Shown here piece by piece: positions 32,344-41,066 of a DNA stretch of 64,000 nucleotides. The first letter of the stretch is position 1. Every line of letters begins with the position of its first letter. Origin of the DNA: Cumulibacter sp047975195 (GTDB lineage Bacteria > Actinomycetota > Actinomycetes > Mycobacteriales > Antricoccaceae); the NCBI GenBank assembly GCA_047975195.1, contig JBKEDB010000001.1, positions 124,001-188,000 of the forward strand, written 5' to 3'. The notes beneath the pieces are model-generated. The model did no database searches, was not told the origin of the DNA, and saw nothing but the letters and a program-made list of their open reading frames with translations. The translations under genes were made by a program, and so were the position numbers.

Positions 32344-34278
32344 CTATATATCTAGGAAACGCACGTCTCGAGCGTTTCGGTTGATGAAGTTGCGGCGGCT
32401 TTCCACGTCCTCACCCATCAACACGCTGAACAAGTCGTCCGCGGTAGCAGCATCCTCCAGCGACACCTGCAACAACAGCCGCGTCTCCGGGTTCATCGTG
32501 GTCTCCCACAATTCCTTCGCATTCATCTCGCCCAGACCCTTGTAACGCTGAATGTCACCGTCCTTCAGCGCGCGGCGACCCTCCTCGGATCCCTTCTGCA
32601 TCAGGGCATCGCGCTCGCGATCGGAGTACGCGTACTCTTCACCCACCTTGCCGCCCCACTTCAACTTGTACAGCGGGGGCTGCGCCAGGTAGACGTGCCC
32701 GGCCTCGACCAGCGGACGCATGAACCGGAAAATCAGCGTCAACAGCAAAGTACGAATATGTTGTCCATCGACATCGGCGTCCGCCATCAGCACGATCTTG
32801 TGATAGCGCAGTTTGGAGATGTCAAAGTCGTCGTGGATCCCGGTACCCAGCGCGGTGATCAACGACTGGACCTCGTTGTTCTTGAGCACCCGATCGATGC
32901 GCGCCTTCTCGACGTTGATGATCTTGCCGCGGATCGGCAGAATCGCTTGGATCAAGGAGTCGCGACCCGACCGCGCTGAACCACCGGCGGAGTCACCCTC
33001 AACTATGAATAGTTCCGATTTGGTCGGATCGTTGCTGCGGCAGTCCATCAACTTTCCCGGCATTCCGCTGGAGTTCATCGCGGACTTGCGACGAGCAAGT
33101 TTGCGGGCCTCCTGCGCTGCCCGTCGGGCACGTGCAGCATCCGCCGATTTGCCGATGATCGTCTTGGCTTCCTGCGGATTGCGCTCGAACCAGTCCGTCA
33201 ACCAGTCATTGCACACCCGCTGCACGAACGTCTTGGCTTCAGCGTTGCCCAGTTTCGCTTTGGTCTGGCCCTCGAACTGCGGTTCGGTGAGTTTCACCGA
33301 CACCACCGCCGACAGGCCCTCGCGAATGTCCTCGCCGGACAGTCGGTTGTCTTTCTCCTTCAGCAGCTTCTTATCCAGTGCGTACCGATTGACTACCGTG
33401 GTCAGCGCCGCCCGGAATCCTTCCTCGTGCGTGCCACCCTCCGCCGTGTTGATCATGTTTGCGAAGGTACGAACGGATTCGCCGTACGACTCATTCCACT
33501 GCATTGCCACCTCGGCGGCGATGCCCTTCTCCTCGGCCTCGAAGTGCACGATCGTCTTGTGAATCGGCTGCTTCGATGAGTTGATATGGGCAACGAAGTC
33601 CCGCAGGCCGCCCGGGTAGTGGTAAACCTGCTCTTCGGGCGTTTCATGTCGCTCATCGCGAACAGTGATCGACAGGCCCTTGTTCAGGAAGGCGGTCTCC
33701 TGCATACGGCGGGTGATCGTCTCCAGCGAATAGTGCAGTGAATCAAAGATCTCACCGTCCGCCCAGTACGTGATCGTCGTACCGGTCTCTTTGGTGGCGG
33801 CGCCCTTCTTCAACGGGGCAGACGGCTTGGCACTCACGAACGTCTGGGTCCACACGTATCCGTCGCGTTTGATCTCGACGTCGAGCGAGGTCGACAGCGC
33901 GTTGACCACGGATGCACCCACACCGTGCAGACCGCCGGAGACGGCGTAGGTCTCACCGTCGAATTTGCCACCCGCGTGCAGTTCAGTCAGCACCATCTCG
34001 ACCCCGGACTTCGACTGGCCCTTAGCAGTACCGACCGGGATACCGCGGCCATCGTCCATCACGCGAATACCACCGTCCGGCAGCAAAGTGACGTGAATCG
34101 AGTTGCAGAATCCTGCGAGATGCTCATCGACCGAGTTGTCTACGATCTCCCAAATGAGGTGGTGCAGACCGCGCTCATTCGTCGAACCGATGTACATACC
34201 GGGGCGCTTGCGAACCGCCTCGAGTCCCTCAAGTTTCTTGATGGACGATGCATCGTAGTTCTTCTTCGCTTCAGCCAC
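32344..34278 (-). CDS. gyrB: DNA gyrase subunit B
   Basis: A 644-residue ATPase subunit. The GHKL site is visible: E-I-V-D-N-S-V-D-E near 44-52, D-D-G-R-G-I-P near 75-81 and G-G-L-H-G-V-G near 115-121. The TOPRIM domain has I-V-E-G-D-S-A-G-G-S-A and D-A-D-V-D-G, and the tail ends Y-K-G-L-G-E-M-N-A...R-D-V-R-F-L-D-I. It pairs with GyrA encoded just downstream. Length and motifs are typical for actinobacteria. Confidence 0.98.
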   Translation of the reverse strand: MAEAKKNYDASSIKKLEGLEAVRKRPGMYIGSTNERGLHHLIWEIVDNSVDEHLAGFCNSIHVTLLPDGGIRVMDDGRGIPVGTAKGQSKSGVEMVLTELHAGGKFDGETYAVSGGLHGVGASVVNALSTSLDVEIKRDGYVWTQTFVSAKPSAPLKKGAATKETGTTITYWADGEIFDSLHYSLETITRRMQETAFLNKGLSITVRDERHETPEEQVYHYPGGLRDFVAHINSSKQPIHKTIVHFEAEEKGIAAEVAMQWNESYGESVRTFANMINTAEGGTHEEGFRAALTTVVNRYALDKKLLKEKDNRLSGEDIREGLSAVVSVKLTEPQFEGQTKAKLGNAEAKTFVQRVCNDWLTDWFERNPQEAKTIIGKSADAARARRAAQEARKLARRKSAMNSSGMPGKLMDCRSNDPTKSELFIVEGDSAGGSARSGRDSLIQAILPIRGKIINVEKARIDRVLKNNEVQSLITALGTGIHDDFDISKLRYHKIVLMADADVDGQHIRTLLLTLIFRFMRPLVEAGHVYLAQPPLYKLKWGGKVGEEYAYSDRERDALMQKGSEEGRRALKDGDIQRYKGLGEMNAKELWETTMNPETRLLLQVSLEDAATADDLFSVLMGEDVESRRNFINRNARDVRFLDI

Positions 34279-34580
34279 GCTGGGGTGCGCCTTTCGTCTC
34301 GCGTCGGCCGCGACGAGCGACCGGTCCGACTAACACCGCTCTGCGCATCTCGGCGCGGCGGGTCAGGTAGGGCGAAGCACTGAACGTCGCTCAGTGAGGC
34401 TCTCAGGCCAAAGTTAAGCCCGCGGACCTACTTATTCTATGCCTATTGAGTCTGCAGCCGTGGGATATGCCCCGGTTTTCCACGGTTTGACGCCACAAAA
34501 TGCCGTAGAACGGCCCGTGACGTCCGCGATCAGTTGACCGGCACTCGGGTGCGGCCGCGAACGCTGCCGTTAGCGATCGC
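34279..34580. other. Intergenic region upstream of gyrB
   Basis: About 300 bases between the unknown gene B (ending 34581) and gyrB. No gene is seen. A supercoiling-sensitive gyrB promoter would be expected here, but I cannot point to convincing boxes. Confidence 0.5.
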
Positions 34581-35297
34581 TCACCGCTCGAACAGACTGG
34601 TCGGGATACCTCCGGCGATCGCGGTCAACAACGTCAGGTGGGCACCCAGTGCCTCGCCGTGATGAGGATCAACCCGCGAAATACACACGAACTGGCCAGC
34701 AGTCCAGATCTCGTCAACCGGCGGCGAATCGATCAGCATCTGCATCGCCCTCGGGTTCAACAGCGCGTACACCGACTGCGGGTCGTCACTAAACGTCGCG
34801 AAGCGGTCATTGAATTGCCCCGACTCGAGGTGGACCTCGGGTGTAACGGAGGTGATCGATGCCCGCCACGACTCCGGATACACATGCACGTAAGGCACAA
34901 GCCCTGATAACTGCATAAACGTCAACGCGTACGGCCGCATCTGTGCGCCGCGGGTCATCGCCCGCACGGTGGTCGCCCAAAACACCCAGTAGCCGGCTTG
35001 CCCCTGCACGATGGGTGGAATCGGCGTGTATCGGCCCGGCGCAAACGGGCCACCGGACAGGTCGAGCGCGCTGCCGTCGTCGTACGCCGGCATGGTCTGC
35101 AACAGTTCCCAGTTGTTCGATCGCGCCATCTCACTCAGCGAAGTCGTCGCGTGGCGGTCCTGCCGATAGCGCGCAACGTTGCTTTGGTCAACGTCATACC
35201 GGGAGCCCCAGTTGCCACCGCGACGTCCGCGACCGTACCGCGGTCCGCGACCCATGCTGAAACCTGGGCCGCCGAACGATGATCCGCCGAACACCAT
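34581..35297 (-). CDS. Unknown origin-region protein B (paralogue of the upstream gene)
   Basis: A 238-residue protein I do not recognise. It opens with a Gly/Arg-rich stretch (G-R-G-P-R-Y-G-R-G-R-R-G-G), then a domain ending F-N-D-R-F...D-E-I-W-T-A-G...I-S-R-V...E-A-L-G-A-H-L. This matches the end of the upstream gene (F-D-A-R-F...E-E-I-W-T-I-E-G...S-T-S-R-A...E-L-L-A-R-H-L), so the two are distant paralogues. The start ATG shares its A with the stop codon of the upstream gene (TGATG), giving tight coupling. A longer frame to 35333 is unlikely. Confidence 0.75.
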   Translation of the reverse strand: MVFGGSSFGGPGFSMGRGPRYGRGRRGGNWGSRYDVDQSNVARYRQDRHATTSLSEMARSNNWELLQTMPAYDDGSALDLSGGPFAPGRYTPIPPIVQGQAGYWVFWATTVRAMTRGAQMRPYALTFMQLSGLVPYVHVYPESWRASITSVTPEVHLESGQFNDRFATFSDDPQSVYALLNPRAMQMLIDSPPVDEIWTAGQFVCISRVDPHHGEALGAHLTLLTAIAGGIPTSLFER

Positions 35298-36079
35298 CAC
35301 GCGCCCCGAATTGCTCGCAACATCGCGCCGCATATCTCTAGATGTCGGGCAAGCAGTTCCTCATCGTGCGCGCGAGACGTGCTGACAACCACATGTCCCT
35401 CGATCGTCCAGATCTCTTCGCGATCGTCACCCGCACTCAACACCGAACGAACCTCGTCCGTCATCAACATCGTGAATGCCGCTAACTCGTCGTCACCATT
35501 GGCGGCAAGTAGTTTGAACCGCGCATCGAAGATCGGGTCGACTGTCGGGAACACCTGCATGCCGCGCGACGGCCCGGTCATGTACCGCGCTGGCAACACG
35601 CGCAGCGGCGGCAATTCGATCATCGTCGGTACTGCGGTGAAGCAATGGCCCACGGTTCGCCCGAGCCGGGAATCATCCAGAGCATCGAAGGCGACGAACT
35701 GCCATTGGCTTGCCAGTCCAAGATCGGTTCCGCCGGAACCGGCGAACGGATCGAACTGGCCCCGCACCACATTCCCGGCGACGTAACCGGCAACGCGAAA
35801 TGGCGCCGAGCTCAGCAGCGCCGAGGCCTGCTCGTCCGAAGCCGTCAACTGCCAGCCGAACTCGCTCGCGGCGTCGGCGAGCCGCCCGTTCGGGGCTTCA
35901 GCCAATGAGTGGTACGGCGCACCCGAGGCAACCCAACGGGCAGTTTGATTGGAGAAGATCCGCTCTCGCCACGATCTCTTGCGCCCCGGATTGGCGCCGG
36001 CGCGCGTCGAATCCCCGTAGTCATCGCCATACCGGTCTTCGCCGTACCTGTCGTCACCGTACGAGTCGCGATCAGCCAT
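35297..36079 (-). CDS. Unknown origin-region protein A
   Basis: A 260-residue protein I do not recognise. The N-terminus is Asp/Tyr/Gly-rich with Y-G-D-D-R-Y-G-E-D-R-Y-G-D-D repeats, followed by a basic patch (R-K-R-S-W-R-E-R) and a mixed alpha/beta domain from about residue 45. There is no signal peptide or membrane helix. Its start overlaps the dciA stop by 8 bases and its stop overlaps gene B, so recF-dciA-A-B-gyrB form a compact minus-strand run. A shared role with B is inferred. Confidence 0.75.
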   Translation of the reverse strand: MADRDSYGDDRYGEDRYGDDYGDSTRAGANPGRKRSWRERIFSNQTARWVASGAPYHSLAEAPNGRLADAASEFGWQLTASDEQASALLSSAPFRVAGYVAGNVVRGQFDPFAGSGGTDLGLASQWQFVAFDALDDSRLGRTVGHCFTAVPTMIELPPLRVLPARYMTGPSRGMQVFPTVDPIFDARFKLLAANGDDELAAFTMLMTDEVRSVLSAGDDREEIWTIEGHVVVSTSRAHDEELLARHLEICGAMLRAIRGA

Positions 36080-36596
36080 ATGTATCCCTTGGTCCGCGGC
36101 CCTTCACCGAACGCCGCCCATGCTTCCAACTCGGCGCCGCCGGGCCCTTGATGACGATTCGACGTACGACTCCGGGACCGACCAACTCCTCGATCCGCGT
36201 CAGCAGGACTCGGTTCATCGAGCGCAGTTGCGTCGCCCACGCCGTCGATTCGGTGCGCACCTCAAGTTCGCCGTTGACTAATGAGGTGGCCTGGGCTTTC
36301 GACGCCAACTGCGCACCGACAATGGTGAACCATTGCGACAGCACTCGGCCCCGTTGTAGGTCACTGGCCCAGCCCTGGGTCCGCGCCAACTCCCCGAAAA
36401 TCGTGCCCACCGGCCGGGGGTCACGCACCGAGGGACCCGCTCCCGACCACCGACGGCGGCGCCGCGGCTGATCAGTCTGGTGCGACTTCTGCGTCGTACG
36501 CCGCAGCCTGGATGGATCCACGGTGCTGCCGGCGAGGTCGGCGAGATTCGCGAACGCCGCCGCAGCGGGATCACGCTTCTGCTCGTCGTCGGCCAT
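36072..36596 (-). CDS. dciA: DciA-type replicative helicase loader (DUF721)
   Basis: A 174-residue DUF721 protein. The N-terminal half is charged and disordered (R-R-R-R-R-W near 45-50); the DUF721/KH-like domain lies at about 75-165 (W-F-T-I-V-G near 89-94, L-V-N-G-E-L-E-V-R-T-E-S-T-A-W-A-T-Q-L near 106-124). DciA helps load the DnaB helicase at the origin in bacteria lacking DnaC/DnaI. Placement between recF and gyrB is typical for actinobacteria. Confidence 0.9.
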   Translation of the reverse strand: MADDEQKRDPAAAAFANLADLAGSTVDPSRLRRTTQKSHQTDQPRRRRRWSGAGPSVRDPRPVGTIFGELARTQGWASDLQRGRVLSQWFTIVGAQLASKAQATSLVNGELEVRTESTAWATQLRSMNRVLLTRIEELVGPGVVRRIVIKGPAAPSWKHGRRSVKGRGPRDTYG

Positions 36597-36749
36597 GACC
36601 CAAGCCTAGGTCAATTGGGCTCAGGTGCGGCCTGGCATTCTGGCGACCGCCGGCGAACTGGCGGCCCGGTCGGTGCTGAGGGCTAGGGGTCGGCGGCACG
36701 GAGGACGACAGATTCTTAGCCAGCGGCAACGCGCCGCTCGTCCGGCAGA

Positions 36750-37889
36750 TCAGGATTCAGCTACCGTGCCGGCGACGACTTCGAAGGTGCGCGCTGACAG
36801 CTCGCGCGGAATGTCCTCGTGCACGGCAGCAGTGATGATCGTCTGCTCGGCCCGCTGCGCCAATTCGGCCAGATGTGCGCGCCGCTTGGAATCCAGCTCC
36901 GCGAATACGTCATCCAGCAGCAGGATCGGTTCGGCGCCTTCCTCTCGCAGCAACTCGTACGCCGCGAGGCGCAACGCTAGGGCGATCGACCACGATTGCC
37001 CATGGCTGGCGTACCCCTTCGCCGGAAACTCATCGAGTTCGAGGACCAACTCGTCGCGCTGCGGGCCCACCAGGGTCAACGCGCGATCGATCTCCCGCTC
37101 GCGCACTTGCGCCAGTCGCCCGGCCATCATCGAGGCGATCTCGTCGTACGAGGGCGCTGCGCTCAGCACATTCTCCGACTCGTCCGCGGCCGAGGTCCGG
37201 TAGTGCATCCCGACCGTGTCCACCGCTCCGGACACTCCGGCGTACGCCGCGACGAAATGCGGCAGCAACGCATCGATCAACTCCAACCGGCCTTGTAACA
37301 AGGCGCTGCCATGCTCCACGAGATGCGCATCCCAGACCTCAAGGGTGCGCAGATCGCCGTCCCGGCCGGCGCGGCGAGCCATTCCTGCGGTCTTCAGCAG
37401 CGCGTTTCGCTGTTTGAGCACCCGGTCGAAGTCGGCCTTTACCGCGGCGTACCGCGGATAACGCAAGATCAGCAGGTCATCTAGGAAACGGCGGCGATCA
37501 CCCGGGTCGCCTTTCACGAGCGCCAGATCTTCGGGCGCGAACAGGACCGAACGCACTAGTCCGATCAGTTCTCGATTACGTTTCACCGGCGATCGATTCA
37601 GTCGGGCACGGTTGGCCCGACCGTTCGTGATCTCCAATTCGATGGTGAGCGAGCGATCGTCGTTCGCGCACATCGCGCGAACGACAGCCCGTTCGGCCGT
37701 ACGCCGGATCAACGGGACGTCGCTGGAGACCCGATGAGATGACAACGTGCCCAGGTAACCAATCGCCTCGAGGAGATTGGTCTTGCCTTGTCCGTTTGCG
37801 CCGACCAGCAGGTTAGGACCGGGCGCAAACTCCAACTCAGCTTCGACATAGTTGCGAAAGTCGATCACCTGGAGACGATCGATCCGCAT
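36750..37889 (-). CDS. recF: DNA replication and repair protein RecF
   Basis: A 379-residue SMC-like ATPase. Walker A is G-A-N-G-Q-G-K-T-N near 33-41, the signature region is near V-G-P-Q-R-D-E, and Walker B is I-L-L-L-D-D-V-F-A-E-L-D. RecF binds gapped DNA and helps load RecA. ATG 37889 gives the usual M-x-I-x-x-L-x-x-x-x-F-R-N-Y start; the longer frame to 37958 is not conserved. It is separated from gnd by an SRPBCC gene. Confidence 0.97.
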   Translation of the reverse strand: MRIDRLQVIDFRNYVEAELEFAPGPNLLVGANGQGKTNLLEAIGYLGTLSSHRVSSDVPLIRRTAERAVVRAMCANDDRSLTIELEITNGRANRARLNRSPVKRNRELIGLVRSVLFAPEDLALVKGDPGDRRRFLDDLLILRYPRYAAVKADFDRVLKQRNALLKTAGMARRAGRDGDLRTLEVWDAHLVEHGSALLQGRLELIDALLPHFVAAYAGVSGAVDTVGMHYRTSAADESENVLSAAPSYDEIASMMAGRLAQVREREIDRALTLVGPQRDELVLELDEFPAKGYASHGQSWSIALALRLAAYELLREEGAEPILLLDDVFAELDSKRRAHLAELAQRAEQTIITAAVHEDIPRELSARTFEVVAGTVAES

Positions 37890-37967
37890 CGCCTGAAGCA
37901 CCTCGCCAACTCGTCTCGGGTGCCACGAGCCTAACGAGAACGCCAGATCTCGACTCACACACCCGGG

Positions 37968-38453
37968 TCAGTCGAGTAATTGCTGCAGATACGCGACGCG
38001 AACGGCGTCCACCCCTTCGGACCAACTACGCAGCGATCCGCCGCCTAGATGATCGGACAACACATGCAAGAAGGCGTCCCAACTGGCTGCACACCGCGGT
38101 CCGTCCGCCCTGGTCAACCGCTCGTGGGTCAACTCGAGTCGAGACCCCGTGTTGTCGGGAATGATGTGCACTCGTACCAACGTGGGCTGCGGCATCGCCC
38201 ATTCGAACGAGAACATCCGCTGCTCACCGCAGGCGATCACACGGCATCGTTCCGGATCGCGCCCCTCGATCGTGATGGTGAAAGTACCGTGCTCGCGCAG
38301 GTCACCTTCGACGGTCGCGAACCACTCGCCGAGCCGTTCTGGATGGGTCGCGGCGTTCCATAATGCGTCCGCGCCAGCGGTAAAGTACCGATCAAAATGC
38401 ACGGTCGCTGTACCGTCCGGCGCCTTGCGCAGCACGCCAAGCAGTTCGTTCAT
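37968..38453 (-). CDS. SRPBCC (AHSA1-like) domain protein
   Basis: A 161-residue protein with the START/AHSA1 pattern: F-D-R-Y-F-T-A-G-A-D-A-L-W-N-A-A-T-H-P-E-R-L-G-E-W-F near 20-46 and L-E-L-T-H-E-R-L near 108-115. The helix-grip fold binds hydrophobic ligands; AHSA1-like proteins in bacteria have no single role. GGGAGGG lies before ATG 38453. Placement between gnd and recF is not the core order, so it is an insertion. Confidence 0.8.
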   Translation of the reverse strand: MNELLGVLRKAPDGTATVHFDRYFTAGADALWNAATHPERLGEWFATVEGDLREHGTFTITIEGRDPERCRVIACGEQRMFSFEWAMPQPTLVRVHIIPDNTGSRLELTHERLTRADGPRCAASWDAFLHVLSDHLGGGSLRSWSEGVDAVRVAYLQQLLD

Positions 38454-38612
38454 TCCCTCCCCGCTTTCCGCTCGCCAGTTCTGGCGAACTGTCAGCGGCA
38501 CGTCGGGGTCCTCGCTATAACGACAACCGGGCCCAGGCGCGCCAGTTGATGTCGCACCATCAACAGTAATCCCGAATGCAGCGCGCGTCACACTTTCGAG
38601 ATCGGGCTGAAA

Positions 38613-39518
38613 CTAACTGACTGGGACGTCGCCCGAATCCCCAGACTTGCCCACGGCGTGCCCGCCGAACTGGTTTCGCAGTGCCGCGATCACCTTCATC
38701 GCCGGAGATTCCTCCTGCCGCGACGAGAACCGCGCGAACAGCGCGGCAGTAATCACCGGCAACGGCACCGCATGATCGATCGCTGCCTCCACCGTCCACC
38801 GACCCTCGCCAGAATCCTGCGCATAACCGCGGATCTGCGACAGCCCCGGATCGTCCTCGGTTGCGCGTGCGAGCAGTTCCAGCAACCAGGAACGGACAAC
38901 GGTGCCCGATTGCCACGAAGCGAACGCCTCATCGACGTTGTCAACGAGATCAGCGGCCTGCAGTAACTCGTACCCCTCGGCGTACGCCTGCATCATGCCG
39001 TATTCGATGCCGTTGTGAACCATCTTCGTGAAGTGACCCGCGCCAACTGACCCCGCGTGCACGAAACCATGCGGACCGTCTGGCTTAAGGGAGTCAAACA
39101 ACGGGCGCAACCGCTCGACGTGCTCAGCATCTCCGCCGCACATCAGCGCATAGCCTTCTCGTAAGCCCCACACGCCGCCGGACACGCCGCAGTCCACGAA
39201 GCCTATGCCCTTCTCGGCCAATACCGCGGCGTGCTGCTGGTCGTCGGTGTACTTGGAGTTTCCGCCGTCCACCACGAGGTCTCCGGCCGAGAGCAGGTCG
39301 GCTAGTTCGTCGATCGTGGTTCGTGTCGGCTCGCCAGCGGGCACCATCACCCACACCACCCGCGGGGCCGCGAGCTTCGTGACCAGATCATTCAGCGAGG
39401 AGACGTCTCGCCCGCTGTCCGCTGATACGTCGAATCCGATGACCTCGTGGCCGCGCGATCCGAGCCGCTGGGCCATATTGCCGCCCATTTTTCCGAGCCC
39501 GATGAGTCCTAGCTGCAT
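38613..39518 (-). CDS. gnd: 6-phosphogluconate dehydrogenase (short, YqeC/GndA type)
   Basis: A 301-residue enzyme. G-L-I-G-L-G-K-M-G-G-N-M near 4-15 binds NAD(P); D-G-G-N-S near 84-88, D-C-G-V-S-G-G-V-W-G near 109-118 and K-M-V-H-N-G-I-E-Y near 165-173 hold the catalytic Lys, His and Asn. It oxidises and decarboxylates 6-phosphogluconate to ribulose 5-phosphate. The short form is common between dnaN and recF in actinobacteria. Confidence 0.95.
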   Translation of the reverse strand: MQLGLIGLGKMGGNMAQRLGSRGHEVIGFDVSADSGRDVSSLNDLVTKLAAPRVVWVMVPAGEPTRTTIDELADLLSAGDLVVDGGNSKYTDDQQHAAVLAEKGIGFVDCGVSGGVWGLREGYALMCGGDAEHVERLRPLFDSLKPDGPHGFVHAGSVGAGHFTKMVHNGIEYGMMQAYAEGYELLQAADLVDNVDEAFASWQSGTVVRSWLLELLARATEDDPGLSQIRGYAQDSGEGRWTVEAAIDHAVPLPVITAALFARFSSRQEESPAMKVIAALRNQFGGHAVGKSGDSGDVPVS

Positions 39519-39553
39519 GTGCGAGTCCTTCCGTGACTGGTGCTGCGGCTGCG

Positions 39554-40675
39554 CTATCCGGGCAACCGCATCGGCATGATTAAGTACCGGTAGCTGTCCT
39601 GCTGACCGTCCTCGGTAGGTACTGGGCTCAGCACCGCCGGCTTCGTCGACGTCAAGAACGACATCCGGACCGCGTCAGCACCAACGGCACCGAGGCCGTC
39701 GAGCAGGTACGCCGGATTGAAACCGATTCGGATCGCGTCACCGCTGAGGTCGGTCGGCAGTGATTCCTCGGCCGACCCGTCGTCGTCGCCGGCGACGGTC
39801 AGTGTCACCTCGGCGTCGTCGAAGGCCAGTTGCACGGGCGTACCGCGCTCGGCAACGAGAGCAACACGACGCACACCTTCGACCAGTGACGCCGTGGCGA
39901 CGTCCGCCGTGGACGATGAACCATCTGGCAGCAACTTCCGGAACGGCGGGAAGTCCGGGTCGAGCAGTCGCGTCGTCGTGTGCCGGTCCCCGCCAGAGAA
40001 TCCGATGAGTCCGTCCGCACCGTCGGACAGCGAGATGTCGACGCGTCCGACCCCTGCGAGTGTTTTCGCCGTGTCGCTGAGCATTTTCGCCGGGACCAGC
40101 ACGGCTGTGGAAACTTGCGGGTCGGCGGGCTCCCAGGTCATCTCGCGGACGGCGAGGCGATAGCGATCAGTCGCGGCGAAGGTCAGCGTGTTGCCTTCGA
40201 TCTCGATCCGGACGCCGGTGAGCATCGGCAAGGTTTCGTCCCGCCCGGCGGCAATCGCGACGGTGCCAACGACCCTCGCGAACTCGTCTGCGTCAACCGA
40301 ACCCGCAAGCCCGGGGAGGGCTGGCAGCGACGGATAGTCATCGACAGGCAGGCTGGGCAACGAGAATTTCGAGGTGCCGCACTTGAGCAGCACACGTGAC
40401 CCGTCCACCGTCAACTCAACCGGCTTGTTGGGTAGTGCCTTGGTGATGTCCGCGAGCAGTCGACCGGAGACCAACGTCTTACCCGCAGTGTCGACGGCCG
40501 CTTCGATGCGCATCTGGGTCGACACTTCGTAATCAAAACTTGAGACGGTCAGCGCGTCGGCGTCCACTGACAGCAGGATTCCGGCAAGAACTGGCATCGG
40601 CGGGCGCTGCGGCAGACCGCGGGCAACCCAGGCAACGGCATCCGCGAGCGAGTGGCGCTCAACCTGAAACTTCAT
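39554..40675 (-). CDS. dnaN: DNA polymerase III sliding clamp (beta subunit)
   Basis: A 373-residue clamp with the three-domain pattern, M-K-F-Q-V-E-R at the start, G-R-L-L-A-D-I near 61-67 and the closing Y-L-I-M-P-M-R-L. It tethers the replicative polymerase to DNA. ATG 40675 is chosen; an in-frame start at 40690 would add five residues that lack family support. The gene follows dnaA after a 391-base gap containing DnaA boxes. Confidence 0.97.
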   Translation of the reverse strand: MKFQVERHSLADAVAWVARGLPQRPPMPVLAGILLSVDADALTVSSFDYEVSTQMRIEAAVDTAGKTLVSGRLLADITKALPNKPVELTVDGSRVLLKCGTSKFSLPSLPVDDYPSLPALPGLAGSVDADEFARVVGTVAIAAGRDETLPMLTGVRIEIEGNTLTFAATDRYRLAVREMTWEPADPQVSTAVLVPAKMLSDTAKTLAGVGRVDISLSDGADGLIGFSGGDRHTTTRLLDPDFPPFRKLLPDGSSSTADVATASLVEGVRRVALVAERGTPVQLAFDDAEVTLTVAGDDDGSAEESLPTDLSGDAIRIGFNPAYLLDGLGAVGADAVRMSFLTSTKPAVLSPVPTEDGQQDSYRYLIMPMRLPG

Positions 40676-41066
40676 CGGATCTCCTGGCAAACGGTGGTGG
40701 TCGGATATGCCGGTGCAGTCGTGACGCTACCGGCTGACTGATTGGTGCAACGAGTGAGGGTTTGGTGATTCGGGTTTCCACAACAATGGCCTGTGCAGAC
40801 ATGAACGGATTCATTGCCTTGATAAATATCCGTCGTAGTCATAGGGCCTGTGGATTGCGTGGAAAAGTGTCGTTTCCGCAGGTCATCAGGCAAAACTGAG
40901 TGTGCACTGGTCGTGGACCGAATCTTGGATGACAGGTTCGCCTTGTGGACGAGATCAAGCTGTACACAGTGACCCACAACGTCATCCGCAAGTAATCCCC
41001 AGTTGTCCACAGTGATATCCACAGCGGAGGATAAGCCCGACTGGTGTTCAAGGATGTGGTGCACGC
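40676..41066. other. Probable oriC (dnaA-dnaN intergenic region)
   Basis: This 391-base gap holds several DnaA-box-like 9-mers: perfect TTGTCCACA at 41003-41011, ATATCCACA at 41015-41023, TGTGGACGA at 40944-40952, GTTTCCACA at 40774-40782 and TGTGGATTG at 40849-40857. An AT-rich stretch (CTTGATAAATATCC) lies near 40820. In mycobacteria and streptomycetes oriC occupies this same gap. It probably also carries the dnaN promoter. Confidence 0.75.
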
